From contig CBDFGS010000009.1 in NCBI GenBank assembly GCA_965247255.1, positions 186,001 to 250,000 on the forward strand: a stretch of 64,000 nucleotides of DNA. Direction: 5' to 3'. The notes below the pieces were generated by a model. That model worked only from the letters and a program-made list of their open reading frames with translations. It searched no databases and was not told the DNA's origin. Position numbers and translations under genes: made by a program. Source of the stretch: CBDFGS01 sp965247255 (GTDB lineage Bacteria; Chloroflexota; Dehalococcoidia; Lucifugimonadales; CAUZJF01). Positions 17,368-26,606 of this stretch are shown in pieces (positions within the stretch are counted from its first letter, which is position 1; each line of letters starts with the position of its first letter).

Positions 17368-17690
17368 CGACCGAATTGGATGCCAAAAAAGAGCCTACGG
17401 TCACTCGGTTGAGGGAACTCGTACAGGCGGCCAGTAAGGAGAACCCGCACCTCACTTCGCGTCTTGAAAAGGCTGCTTTTCTTGTGCTGCTAAGACCTAT
17501 CGCAGCCCGAGGTAAAACGAACTATCGAGTAGGATCTGAGGACGGACTTCGCTTCTACGAAGTGAGGAACGGTCATTGTCAATGCTCAGATTACGTCCGC
17601 CACGGCCCAGGTCATCCATGTAAGCATCGGCTGGCTGTTGCTTTACATTTGCGGCTGTCTGCCGAGACAATCCGTCGATCTTGCCCCTGA
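17364..17690 (+). CDS. SWIM zinc-finger-like small protein
   Basis: A 108-residue protein starting at TTG 17364, overlapping the previous stop by TTGA. The central segment YEVRNGHCQCSDYVRHG followed by HPCKH gives C72, C74, C86 and H88, the CxC...CxH pattern of SWIM domains, which bind DNA or protein partners in recombination-linked and regulatory proteins. The N-terminal 45 residues are helical and charged. It ends the cassette, and the minus-strand nuclease-like gene converges on it 72 bp later. Confidence 0.75.
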   Translation: MTTELDAKKEPTVTRLRELVQAASKENPHLTSRLEKAAFLVLLRPIAARGKTNYRVGSEDGLRFYEVRNGHCQCSDYVRHGPGHPCKHRLAVALHLRLSAETIRRSCP

Positions 17691-17762
17691 GCTGTGAAAC
17701 GACCCTCTTAGACGCGGGTTCAGCGAGCGACTAGGTGGGTGGGCACAGTAGCTACGACCCAG

Positions 17763-18614
17763 CTAGCGCTTTGATTTCTTCCAGCCGGCGGCTAACGCCT
17801 CGGCTTCTGTACAAAGCCACTGGTCGCCGTCCGCTTCAGAGACTTGGGTAGTGGCGTAGAACAAGCTGCCGGGCAAGTGGTAAAGGCGCTCCCCGGTCCG
17901 CGCATCTACATTGCCCTTTATGACCGCCTGGTCTGTGCCCGAGTAGTCACAGATACCGGTGGTGGACTGGCTGCCAGGCGGGGCTGGAAGCGTCCCACCT
18001 GTGAACTCTGGCGTCTTGGCTGGGGGGGTGGGGTCGCCTGTCGAGAGGCCGGCTTCCCAGTAGCCGCGTTTTTCCAGTCTGGCCTTTTCCTCGGCTATGG
18101 CTAACGCCGTCTTGTGCCTAAAGTGTGAAGGGGAACTCGCAACAACCGCATAGCCGTTGGTCACCATCGTTTGGTTGACCATCTCCCCGTTGACGTAGAC
18201 ATAGCGGAGTGTGCGGCCAAAGGTGTCCACGTTTCGACTGTCGCGCTCCAGCTCGATCTGCTTGCCGAGCACGAGGAAGCGATTGAAGTCCCGCGCTCTC
18301 TCCGCGACGGTAGGGTCGACAGCACCTAGGTCGTCGGATTGAGGGACTTCGATCCCCAGATACCTGACGTTGACGGCGCTCCCGTCGATTATCACCTCGA
18401 CAGTAACGCCGTCCAGGACCTTGGTAACCGTCCCCGACGTGAGAAGAGGAGCTTCGCTCGAACTGATTGGAACAGCGGTGGCCGTGGGCGGCGCCGGATC
18501 CGACCCGAAGGAGCACGCACCGCTCAGGAACGTGGCCAATAGAAGGGCGACGTTGCGATGTTGCACAAGCCGACCGACGACTCGAGCCGGGAATGTTCTT
18601 GGGGGGCTGCTCAT
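17763..18614 (-). CDS. Staphylococcal-nuclease-fold lipoprotein-like protein, active site altered
   Basis: 283 residues with a hydrophobic export segment and a Cys at 34 in LSGAC, a weak lipobox. Residues about 58-190 are an SNase fold (GTVTKVLDGVTVEV, VRYLGIEVPQ, FGRTLRYVYVNGEMVN, VTNGYAVV). Aligning by motif, the Arg pair is kept (R84, R134) but the calcium-site Asp of the usual DGDT is Val (DGVT), the next Asp is Glu (GIEVP), and the general-base Glu after Pro is Gln (VPQ). A C-terminal sunset-type module follows (VIKGNVDARTGERLYHLPGS, WLCTEAEALAAGW). Catalysis is therefore doubtful; a binding role at the cell surface is possible. Confidence 0.82.
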   Translation of the reverse strand: MSSPPRTFPARVVGRLVQHRNVALLLATFLSGACSFGSDPAPPTATAVPISSSEAPLLTSGTVTKVLDGVTVEVIIDGSAVNVRYLGIEVPQSDDLGAVDPTVAERARDFNRFLVLGKQIELERDSRNVDTFGRTLRYVYVNGEMVNQTMVTNGYAVVASSPSHFRHKTALAIAEEKARLEKRGYWEAGLSTGDPTPPAKTPEFTGGTLPAPPGSQSTTGICDYSGTDQAVIKGNVDARTGERLYHLPGSLFYATTQVSEADGDQWLCTEAEALAAGWKKSKR

Positions 18615-18781
18615 CTCTTCTTGTGCGACTCTGAAGGTTCTCCGGCCTGGTGTGCGAGGACTCGTTCAGCGGACTGGACGGGATTGTAGATGCCAGAATG
18701 CGGGGCATTGGACATGGGTCTACGCGCGGCCAAGGGCTTGTCCGTAGAACAGGCGGCGGCGCGATCTGCGCCGCGGCTTCT

Positions 18782-20389
18782 TTAGCGTCCGGCGGGTCGC
18801 TGCTGAATAACCTCAGCCCTGATTACTCCCTCGTAGAGGCCTGGCTTGGCATGCGCGGTGAAGTTCCCAAAGGCGTCGATCGTTCCAACGGACTCGTCGG
18901 AGACGGTCCAAATCACCGCGAGGCCGCCGATGTCTTGCCCGTTCGCGTCCCGCCCCGTGAGAGTGAAGTGCGCGGTCCTGCCTTGGTTCACTTTCGCTAC
19001 GGCGGGACTGATCTCGGCGCGGGCCAGCGAGCCTACTACGACCACATCAATTGACCGAGTCTTCATGATGGTTTCGTCGTGCGAGGGCTGCGTTACGGTC
19101 ACGCGCACGGCGTCGGCGTAACTCCCTGGAGAGCTTCCCGCGGTGAATACGCCGTGCGCGGTTACCGCGCCGGCCTGCTCGGTGAGCATTTCGTAGCGGA
19201 CCTCGGTGCCCTCTGCCGCATCTCCAAACTGGTTGGCTGCGGTGACGATGAGATTGACACGGTCGCCGAACGTCAGTCTCAGCCGCTCAGGAAAGATGGT
19301 TATGGAACGTAGCTGCGACGATTTGGCTTCGCGAACGACGACTGACGCGAAGTCTACTGCCCTGGCGAACCCTTGCTCTCCGGGGACTACGGCTTCCACC
19401 TTCACAGCCTCGGCGAAGATTCCCGGTAGGCGACCAGCTACGAAGGCGCCTCTTCCATCGACGGTCCCCGCACGCGGGTCTTCGACCGTCCATCGTAACT
19501 GAGTTCCAGCGACGAGCTCGCCGAGGCCGTTAAGCGCGACCGCGCGGAGTTGTATGCGGCCGCTGGGGTCGACGAAGAACCGCTGAGGCAGCGCGTGTAC
19601 GGAGAGCGCGTCATTTGCGGCCGGGCTGTTCAGCACCTCAACGTCAGCTGAGGCAGTGATTTGTGATCCAGCCCATATGGCGGTAACTGCGACGCCTGAC
19701 CGGTACAGACCTTCCCTGCCTTCAACGGTCAATAGTCCGGTGTCCTGGTTCACCCTCCCAAGCTTTCGGTCCCTGAGGTCCCACACTAGGCTGGCTCCCG
19801 GGATTACCGTGCCATCCCGGTCGAGGGCGACCGCCCTGAGCCGGTATAGCTGGTGCTTCATCACAACCGGGCTTCGTGGAAAGATCGCGATGCTAGCCAA
19901 CTCGGGCGGAAGCACGTCGCCGACAACGAGAATAGAAGCGAATCCGGTGGAGTATCGCGTACCTGTTGGGGCGTTCTGGATCCCCGTGACCGAGACCGCG
20001 TTGTCGAACTCACCTGCGGCGCTTCCGGCCTGGAACACGCCATCTTTGGAGATGGTGCCGGCTCGCGGGTCCACGAGGCCCCAAAGGAACTCCACATCGT
20101 GCAAGAGCCGGCCGGATGGCCCGTAGGCTCGCGCGGTAAGCCTCGCCTCTTCGCCGGGGTCGAGGACCGCCGAATCGGGCGAGACTTCTATCGAGTCTAG
20201 AAGCGACGCGGCACCAGGGGCTTCCTCTGTGATCAGCACTGAGGCCTGGACGACCGTACTGATGAAGGGCGACGGTGAACCCTCGGCCAGGTCGCCACTC
20301 TCGACGGGCGCGTCTCGCCCGCAGGCTATCAGCGTAAGTAGAACAAGATACGCGAACAGGAGCGCCGAGGACCGAGCGAGACCGGTCAT
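18782..20389 (-). CDS. Lipoprotein with about five Ig-like repeats
   Basis: From ATG 20389 the protein starts with a lipoprotein signal (MTGLARSSALLFAYLVLLTL then IACGRDAP), with Cys in a good lipobox. The rest is built from about five repeats of roughly 100 residues, each with the pattern of bacterial Ig-like domains: SIEVSPDSAVLDPGEEARLT, SIAIFPRSPVVMKHQLYRLR, VHALPQRFFVDPSGRIQLR, SITIFPERLRLTFGDRVNLI and AEISPAVAKVNQGRTAHFTL, each followed by WxV/WxL and GTIxxxGxFTAG-like turns. No enzyme domain is present. It is probably a surface structural or adhesion protein. An earlier in-frame ATG at 20446 would bury the signal. Confidence 0.82.
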   Translation of the reverse strand: MTGLARSSALLFAYLVLLTLIACGRDAPVESGDLAEGSPSPFISTVVQASVLITEEAPGAASLLDSIEVSPDSAVLDPGEEARLTARAYGPSGRLLHDVEFLWGLVDPRAGTISKDGVFQAGSAAGEFDNAVSVTGIQNAPTGTRYSTGFASILVVGDVLPPELASIAIFPRSPVVMKHQLYRLRAVALDRDGTVIPGASLVWDLRDRKLGRVNQDTGLLTVEGREGLYRSGVAVTAIWAGSQITASADVEVLNSPAANDALSVHALPQRFFVDPSGRIQLRAVALNGLGELVAGTQLRWTVEDPRAGTVDGRGAFVAGRLPGIFAEAVKVEAVVPGEQGFARAVDFASVVVREAKSSQLRSITIFPERLRLTFGDRVNLIVTAANQFGDAAEGTEVRYEMLTEQAGAVTAHGVFTAGSSPGSYADAVRVTVTQPSHDETIMKTRSIDVVVVGSLARAEISPAVAKVNQGRTAHFTLTGRDANGQDIGGLAVIWTVSDESVGTIDAFGNFTAHAKPGLYEGVIRAEVIQQRPAGR

Positions 20390-20468
20390 CGTATTGCGCT
20401 TGGATTCCACACTGGCGCTATCAGCAATCGGTGTAATCAGCATCAAGGACTCGATGGGAGAATCGACG

Positions 20469-22979
20469 CTAGTTCTTGGAGAAGTTCGCGGTCAGGACGA
20501 TATCTTTGTCTGCCACAACATGGAAATCGACCTGAGACTCGCCGTTAAACATGGGCTCGGCCGAGCTGGACGAGAGAGTGTACCTGTCCGGCAGGATAAA
20601 ACTGACTGTGACGTCTCTTTGCCTGATCCCAGGTTGCTTCTGAATCAGCAGTTCATAGCCCATGGCGTCGCCTTGCTTGTTCAGCAGCCTAGCTGGCAGA
20701 TCATACACGAACTCAAGCTCCTTCGACTGTCCAGCGCCAAGAGCGAACAGACCGGAGATCACCGTCTTTCCGAATGAAGAGGAAACCTGTACGGTCTCCT
20801 CCCCTGGGATGCCTTTGCCAATCTCGACGGCGACGCTATGTTGCGGGAGTGGCAGGCGCGCGCTCTTTCGAAGTGTCGCTCCGTCAGGGATATACGCCCT
20901 CCAGTAGTTCCAGTAGCACGCATTCTTGAGTTGGCTGTAGTCGGTGCCTCGATGCAGCCACTGTGGCTCGCAACCTGGTGAACCCGGGCCACTATGATTA
21001 TTGTAACCTAGATTCAGGCTAATTCTAGGCCCTGCCTCCTTTCTGAGGTCCACCTTGTAGGTTATCCGCCGCTCAATGTTCCGGTCCGACTTGCTCCAGA
21101 CCACGTTGGAGTCGACCACATAGATGTAGTCGTTTGACTCTCGGCGCAGATGTCCGCTCCACCCATTGTCTCGACCGATCGCCTGGACCGCGGCGTCATC
21201 GAAGTACAGCATCAGGTCTTTGTTGTCGAGCGAGCTCTTTAGCGCGGACGCCAGTCTTATCAGGGTGGGCAGGTCCAACGTCCCTCTAAGCTGTTCGAGG
21301 ACACCGTTGAATGCGAGGTCGATATATGCCCTTCCGTGGGTATCGGACCCTTCCTCCAGCTTTGGAAAGAGGTTCTGAGTGGTAAGGACGCCGACTCCCT
21401 CGGGGGATGGTACGTTCCCCAGGGCCTCTACGATGGACAGCAGCGTCCACTGGTTGAGCGCGATTACGCCGTCGGCGCTTCGCCTTTGGCCGAGCCTGTA
21501 CATGTCGGCCGCAGTCCTCGCGGTGGTCGGATAGTCCGGCTCCCACGAGACGTCTCGAATGAGCCAAACCCGAGCGTTCATGTGCTCTTCGAGGGCACGC
21601 GGCGCAGAGGGATAGAGCTCGAGGCGGTCCCAGTCGTCGATTCTAACGGCGTCGTGGTACTGGACGTCTGTCAGCTCACCGTCCTCGATGGTGACCAACC
21701 AGACGGCGGAGACGAAACCTCCCGTGGCGCGGAGCTCGTCTGCGGAGTGGCCAAGGACCAAGTACTGCTGGGTCGATCCGCTGGCCAGCAATACGTCGCC
21801 TATCGGGGCCAGGTCTCTGGCGAGCTGTATTCCTCCCCGAAGCTTGGCCACCGCGGACGCGAGCTCCACCAGAGGCTCTCGTGCAGTTGGTGGCTCCGAA
21901 GGCAGGCGCTGCAGCTCCCGCAGCGTTTCCTGAGCCTCGTCGAGCTGCGCAAGGGCAGAATCTATCTCGTCGGCTCCAGCTGCGAACTGACGTAGAGCCG
22001 TGAGCAACAATCCGTCGTTCCCGAACAGCGCCCGAGACCCATCGAGTGACGTCTGCAGCGGTCCGATGGTTGCCAGGGTCGCACGGTTGATGAGCGAGAG
22101 AACGTGCAACAGCTGGCGGGTAGTGTCGACTTGGTCCGAGAGGGCGCCGCCTCGCCCGCCAGTTTCGAGCGACACTGCCAGACCCTCTGCCAATGCGGAA
22201 GCGAAGCGGAGGTCTGAGTCGAGGCTGATCAGCATAGAGCTAAGGTCATCGACGGAGAGGACCTCAGCCTCGGGAGTGTATGAGCTGAATTGAGCCGTGA
22301 GGGGACGAAAGCGCGCGTTGATCGCCAGGAGCTCAGCCAGAAGCTCGGAGGCCTGGAGTCCTATTGCGGCGTTGGCCAGAATCTCGGACTCTAGGCTTTG
22401 CAGCATTGATAGTGCATCGGCCAGCCGCCAAGGGACGATGGCCGGCCGATACTTGTCGCCCCGACGAACCGCGTCCTCCATTCTCTCGATCAAATCCGCG
22501 ATGGAGGACTGGAGGCGAAGGGCGTCGGTCTGGTGCGATGAAGGAGACCCCGCGAGCCCAGTAGATAGAGTTGCTCCGAAGCGTTCGTCCAAGCTCAGGA
22601 GCTTGGAGGCCGCCTCCAGGAGGGCCGCGGTTGACTTCAGGTCTTGATCGACTCTCTCCGCTTGGACCGCCCAAGAGTTGAGCTCGAGATGGAGACCGGG
22701 AACCCAAGACAAAGCGGGGGAGAAACGGCCGACCCATCTCATAGCTCGCGTCGCAGGCTCGACGTCGAGGCCGACCTGTTCAACCTCAGTCGCGGCCGCC
22801 GTCGTGGAATCGCTGCTGCCGAGCGCGCCAGCCCACGTCTGGTGGAGAGACGAGAGCCGAGTCGGAGCCGAAAACGCGATCGGCGCAACGTCCACCGCAA
22901 GGAGCAAGATAGCTGCGCCAACTGCCATCGCAGCTACGACCGAAGGCGCCAGCCAGAGGACGGATATGAGCTTGATCAA
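20469..22979 (-). CDS. DUF4012-domain membrane-anchored protein
   Basis: 836 residues from TTG 22979. One N-terminal membrane span (VVAAMAVGAAILLLAVDVA) is followed by a long helical, coiled-coil-like region (about 60-370). The DUF4012 core starts at YLVLGHSADELRATGGFVSA and includes GELTDVQYHDAVRIDDWDRL, TAADMYRLGQRRSADGVIAL and NQWTLLSIVEALG. A beta-rich C-terminal part (about 650-836) carries ISLNLGYNNHSGPG and ends with YTLSSSSAEPMFNGESQVDF. Members of this family are found next to exopolysaccharide genes in Gram-positive and Chloroflexi-like bacteria, and their activity is not established. It is transcribed in the same direction as the Ig-like lipoprotein and the nuclease-like gene. Confidence 0.85.
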   Translation of the reverse strand: MIKLISVLWLAPSVVAAMAVGAAILLLAVDVAPIAFSAPTRLSSLHQTWAGALGSSDSTTAAATEVEQVGLDVEPATRAMRWVGRFSPALSWVPGLHLELNSWAVQAERVDQDLKSTAALLEAASKLLSLDERFGATLSTGLAGSPSSHQTDALRLQSSIADLIERMEDAVRRGDKYRPAIVPWRLADALSMLQSLESEILANAAIGLQASELLAELLAINARFRPLTAQFSSYTPEAEVLSVDDLSSMLISLDSDLRFASALAEGLAVSLETGGRGGALSDQVDTTRQLLHVLSLINRATLATIGPLQTSLDGSRALFGNDGLLLTALRQFAAGADEIDSALAQLDEAQETLRELQRLPSEPPTAREPLVELASAVAKLRGGIQLARDLAPIGDVLLASGSTQQYLVLGHSADELRATGGFVSAVWLVTIEDGELTDVQYHDAVRIDDWDRLELYPSAPRALEEHMNARVWLIRDVSWEPDYPTTARTAADMYRLGQRRSADGVIALNQWTLLSIVEALGNVPSPEGVGVLTTQNLFPKLEEGSDTHGRAYIDLAFNGVLEQLRGTLDLPTLIRLASALKSSLDNKDLMLYFDDAAVQAIGRDNGWSGHLRRESNDYIYVVDSNVVWSKSDRNIERRITYKVDLRKEAGPRISLNLGYNNHSGPGSPGCEPQWLHRGTDYSQLKNACYWNYWRAYIPDGATLRKSARLPLPQHSVAVEIGKGIPGEETVQVSSSFGKTVISGLFALGAGQSKELEFVYDLPARLLNKQGDAMGYELLIQKQPGIRQRDVTVSFILPDRYTLSSSSAEPMFNGESQVDFHVVADKDIVLTANFSKN

Positions 22980-23064
22980 TTTAGCGTGGCAGGGTCAGCC
23001 GTGCCTGGGGCACCCCCCTCCTGGTCCGATCTGTATGTGCATGTCGCGTTATAGGAGTCGCCCG

Positions 23065-23727
23065 TCATTGGCCCGCCGGGACTGTGTTTCCATTGGCGTC
23101 GCACTCCACCGGTGCAGTGTCCAGAGATCGGGCGCGATAGATATCACCCAGGCAATTGAGAGGGTCGCCGGGCTGAGGGCCTTCGAAGAAGGTAATTCCC
23201 ATGTAGCCGCCCGCGATGTTGTCGACTATGTCTTGCCAGGACTTATAGAAAAACCACTTTTCGACCTGGTGTGAGTCAGCATTCGCATCGAGCCAGTCCA
23301 GGATGTCTGAGAGATAATCGCTCATGTTGGTCCAATGGTATGTTCCCACAGGGGAAAGCTTGACCGGGAACGGGTCCCATATCCAGCCGTCGTAACCGTT
23401 GTGGATCGCTATCTCGGTGATCCAGATGGGAGTCGCCGCGTATTCGGGAATCGCGTCGAAGTATGCCCTCATGTTCTTAAGCTGGTGGATGGCGATGTCC
23501 GAGTGGATCATGTTCTCGCCCTTGGCACGGTAGAAGGCGGGCTTCGTCGCGTCATTGTTAGGGGTGTTAGTCCAATCGATGGGATAGACGTCGATCGACC
23601 AGGCATCGACAGGCGGCTTCACGCCGTAGCGGGTCTCGTAGGCGCTTATGAACCCGCTGACCCAGTCCTTTCCACAGGTGTAGCCGCTCAAGAACCCGAC
23701 ACCGGAGCACGAATAGGCCCATAGTGC
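23065..23727 (-). pseudogene. 5'-truncated glycoside hydrolase (catalytic-core family)
   Basis: The frame is open from a TGA at 23728-23730 to its own stop and encodes the C-terminal part of a TIM-barrel hydrolase: GYTCGKDWVSGFISAYETRY, VDAWSIDVYPIDW, a long central helix region, then TPIWITEIAIHNG, where TE is the likely catalytic acid of strand 7, and KWFFYKSW. At least half of the usual barrel is missing upstream, and the sequence before GFLSGYTCG belongs to a different gene (LpxD-like) in another frame. An internal TTG at 23691 could start a product, but it would lack the first strands. It is the scar side of a deletion or recombination. Confidence 0.72.
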
Positions 23728-23927
23728 TCAGGCAAATCCACTAGCAAGTCTGAAGTACTAATCACGCACGAGATATGCGAGTTGTCTAACAGGTCAGGCA
23801 GCCATTGTCGGGATTCCAGAAATGCCAATCTCTGAGGCGCCCCTTGTCCCAATATGCCAAGGGATTGAAAACTGCCATCTCGCGTGACTGACATTGTGGC
23901 AGCGTTCTCTACGTCGCTTAGCCTCAT
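23688..23927 (-). pseudogene. LpxD-like N-terminal domain fragment
   Basis: An ATG at 23927 opens a 79-residue frame that resembles the uridine-binding N-terminal domain of LpxD-type acyltransferases: MRLSDVENAAT, SLGILGQGAPQRLAFLES, a Leu-rich WLPDLL helix, CVISTSDL and LPEHYG. It then runs into the glycoside hydrolase sequence out of frame and stops, so the left-handed beta-helix acyltransferase domain is gone. Its place after an ACP/SDR/ligase set suggests the intact enzyme transferred an ACP-bound acyl group to an amino sugar. The match is by pattern only. Confidence 0.5.
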
Positions 23928-24109
23928 CTCATACGACCCCGCTGTCGGTCAAGACGCACCCGAACATGCGTGTAGCGACACCCCACCCTGTCAGGAAGAT
24001 GTCTTGCTTTTCTAGTCATCCTTGCGAACTCATGATTTCACTTGCTTTCAGATATTTGCCGATGCCTGTACGGGTTGGGGTGGTGTCTGGTCCTGTTAGA
24101 AATGCGTGG

Positions 24110-25424
24110 TCAAGCTTTCTTGAACCGAGCTGTGATCGAGACCTCTTCAAACTCAATTCGATGCGGCATCTTCTCGCGGTCCAGCAACTGCAACAGTCTG
24201 GTGCGGAACGCCGCTCTTGTAATCGAAGCCCCTTCGATCAGTTGGACGACCAGTCGTATGTGTTGCCCAAGGAAAGGGTCTGGCTCTCCAGATACCCTGG
24301 CATAGCAAACTTCGGGCAGTTTTTGTGCGGCGTCTTCGATCTCTCCCGGCTGAACCTTGACCCCTCCGACGTTGATGGTCTCGTCGGTCCGGCCTAGGAT
24401 GCGAAAATACTCGTCGTCAAATTCAACCAGATCGCGAGTATTGAACCATCCTTGATCATCGAACGGGCTGCGGGCGTTCAGGTAGCCGATCATCCTATGC
24501 GGCGAGCGGACGTGTAGTACGCCGTGCCGTGCTTCAAGTTGAATCATCGGGTCCGCGACGCGAATCCAAAGCTCACGTTTGCTCCGGTTCTTCAGAGGAA
24601 AGATGCCGAGCTCCGACATTCCGTACGTTTGCCGAATGTCTACGTGGTGTGGGAGCGACGCATTGAGTCGATCAAGCGTGTCCTGGTCCATCCGCTCAGT
24701 TCCATAGGTCACGAGCGTTAGTCGAGAAAGGTCGATCTCGTCAAACGCACGCTCTAACATCGCAAGTCGAAGAAAGGACGGTGTTGTGGGAAGCAGACCG
24801 ACGCGCTCTCCGGCAACTTGCCTCATGATCGAGGTAGGCCGCCGGCTGGTAGGTATGTGGATCGAACCTGCGTTGAAAAGAGTGTGGAACAAGGTGTTAA
24901 GACCGCCAATATGGTCAAAGAGCAAGAAAGCTAGCGTGCGGAGCGCGGGCCTCCTATATGCTCGGAACTTATCAAGAAGCGTGGAAAAGTCGTGCAGCGC
25001 CGCCTTCGGAGGGCCACTCGTACCTGAACTGAACAGAACCAACCCAGGTGATCCCCTGGATTGAAGTTGAGAGATTAGTTTGTGCGGAGTTCGCTGCGTT
25101 TGGCCGACTCTTCACGGATCCCTCGTGGATGACCCAGTCAACACCAGCAATGTCGAAGAATGCCTCGTGTTGAAGTGACGTGGTATTGGTGAGCGGTACA
25201 ACCACGCATCCCTGATCAACTAGTCGCAGGAGCGTCGCTACGGTCGACGGTGTGAAATCTCCGATGAGTGCTACTACAGAATGCGGAGGTATTGCGGAGA
25301 CTGTCTCGGTGTTAGCGTTGGAAATGTCGTCCAGAGACGTGCTACCCGTGCCATAGTGAATAACAGGAGAGCTTGTGGCGATCCCCCTCTCCACCCAACG
25401 TTGCGTGATCTCTTCCACTAGCAT
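24110..25424 (-). pseudogene. ANL-superfamily acyl-activating ligase of cassette 1, frameshifted
   Basis: Two frames together match the intact paralogue at 33621-34973. The N-terminal frame (25424 to about 25110) has VVALIGDFTPSTVATLLRLV and DQGCVVVPLTNT; the C-terminal frame picks up near 25110 with QLQSRGSPGLVLFSSGTSGP, the ATP-binding P-loop, then AFLLFDHIGGLNTLFHTLF, IRQTYGMSELG, WFNTRDLV, GRTDETINVGGVKVQPGEIE and a final ARFKKA holding the usual catalytic Lys region. A single-base shift near 25100-25125 separates them. Such enzymes adenylate a carboxylic acid and load it on CoA or a carrier protein. It overlaps the SDR gene by one base. A sequencing error is the alternative to real decay. 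Confidence 0.75.
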
Positions 25425-26104
25425 CAGTATCCGCCGAGGACCAGGTTCTGACCGCTGATCAGATTGGACCTCTCGTCCAAGTAGAAGCGAACGGCGTTCA
25501 AGACGTCTTCGAATTGCCCCTTCCGCTTGACCGCCTGTCGATCTCGTATCAATCTCTCAATCGTCTTCTGTTGTACGCCAGCCAAGAGGGCCGTGTCGAT
25601 GGGATTCGGTGATACGGTATTCACCGTAATTCCGTACGTGCCAACCTCCTTGGCAAGAACGCGACCAAATGCCTCAATAGCTGCCTTGGAGGCGACGTAC
25701 ACCGCTTCCCCTTCCAAGCCCAATTTCACGGCAATGCTGGAGAGGTTGACGATGCGCCCCTCGTGATTCCGAATCATCGCTGGGAGGAACACAGAGCAAG
25801 TGTTGATAGTACCTAGTGTGTTCACCTTGAGGACGGTCTCAATTGTCTCCTGCGGAGTCGTCAAGAACAGGTTCATAGAAGCGACACCTGCGCAGTTGAT
25901 AAGACCGTATAGTTGTTTCAGATCAACACTCTTAATGGCAACGTTTAGCTGGCTGCGGTCGCCGACGTCGGCTTGGATGAATCGGCCCTTGAACTCTTCT
26001 GGAATTGTCCGCGCTACGCCTACGACGTCGTAGTCGTTTGCCAACCTCTCGGCCAGATACTGACCTATACCACGAGAGGCGCCGGTCACCACAACGCACT
26101 TCAT
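25424..26104 (-). CDS. Short-chain dehydrogenase/reductase of acyl cassette 1 (FabG-like)
   Basis: 226 residues with the full classical SDR set: GASRGIGQYLAERL (NADPH site), CAGVASMN, NLSSIAVKLG and YVASK, where the second Ser lies 13 residues before the catalytic Tyr as usual. It should reduce a 3-oxoacyl group on the neighbouring carrier protein or a sugar keto group. It starts inside the end of the ACP gene (4-bp overlap) and its last base overlaps the ligase start, so the three genes are translated together. A paralogue is at 36633-37337. It is slightly shorter than typical FabG. Confidence 0.85.
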   Translation of the reverse strand: MKCVVVTGASRGIGQYLAERLANDYDVVGVARTIPEEFKGRFIQADVGDRSQLNVAIKSVDLKQLYGLINCAGVASMNLFLTTPQETIETVLKVNTLGTINTCSVFLPAMIRNHEGRIVNLSSIAVKLGLEGEAVYVASKAAIEAFGRVLAKEVGTYGITVNTVSPNPIDTALLAGVQQKTIERLIRDRQAVKRKGQFEDVLNAVRFYLDERSNLISGQNLVLGGY

Positions 26105-26406
26105 AGACCTGCCTCAACGACTGCGAACTCCGCTAGCGATAGCGGCGTTCTGAATGGGCTTCGTTTCGCTGACATTGCCCTATCGTTGGTCCAGTCAAAC
26201 GCGACTTTGAACTGCTCCTGCATAAACTCTTCCAATAAGAGCAGCAGTTCAACTAGCGACCGGCTGTCAATGACCGCCTCATCGCCGATTAGCCGGGCTC
26301 CTTCGTCTATGACAATGTCCGCGGGGGGTTCTTGCTCCTGTTGCATTTCTAGCAGTATTTCGAGCAGGAACGCCACTACGCGATCCTGAGGCGAGTTAGA
26401 ACTCAC
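26101..26406 (-). CDS. Acyl carrier protein of cassette 1
   Basis: From GTG 26406, preceded by GGAGGAG with 6-base spacing, the protein has 101 residues, exactly the length of its paralogue at 37330-37635. VIDSRSLVELLLLLEEF contains the phosphopantetheine Ser (S48) in a DSR context instead of the common DSL. The C-terminal SAKRSPFRTPLSLAEF matches the SPFRNVGALASYV end of the paralogue. It should carry acyl groups between ligase, reductase and acyltransferase. An in-frame ATG at 26472 would add 22 residues not found in the paralogue and has a poorer binding site. Confidence 0.72.
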   Translation of the reverse strand: MSSNSPQDRVVAFLLEILLEMQQEQEPPADIVIDEGARLIGDEAVIDSRSLVELLLLLEEFMQEQFKVAFDWTNDRAMSAKRSPFRTPLSLAEFAVVEAGL

Positions 26407-26606
26407 TTCTTGCTCCTCCAGCAAAGGCCGTAGTGCCCATTTCGTTAAACGTCCGATATGCGGCTCATGCATATCTGTCGCACGGGATTACGTAGACTCG
26501 AATAGGTGAAAGCCGATGGCTTCGAGGAAGAACGGCACGCAGCGACATCTACGAGTTGCGATGTCACTGCGTTCCGCTTGCCAAGCATCGCTTGGCCAGA
26601 CGCTAC

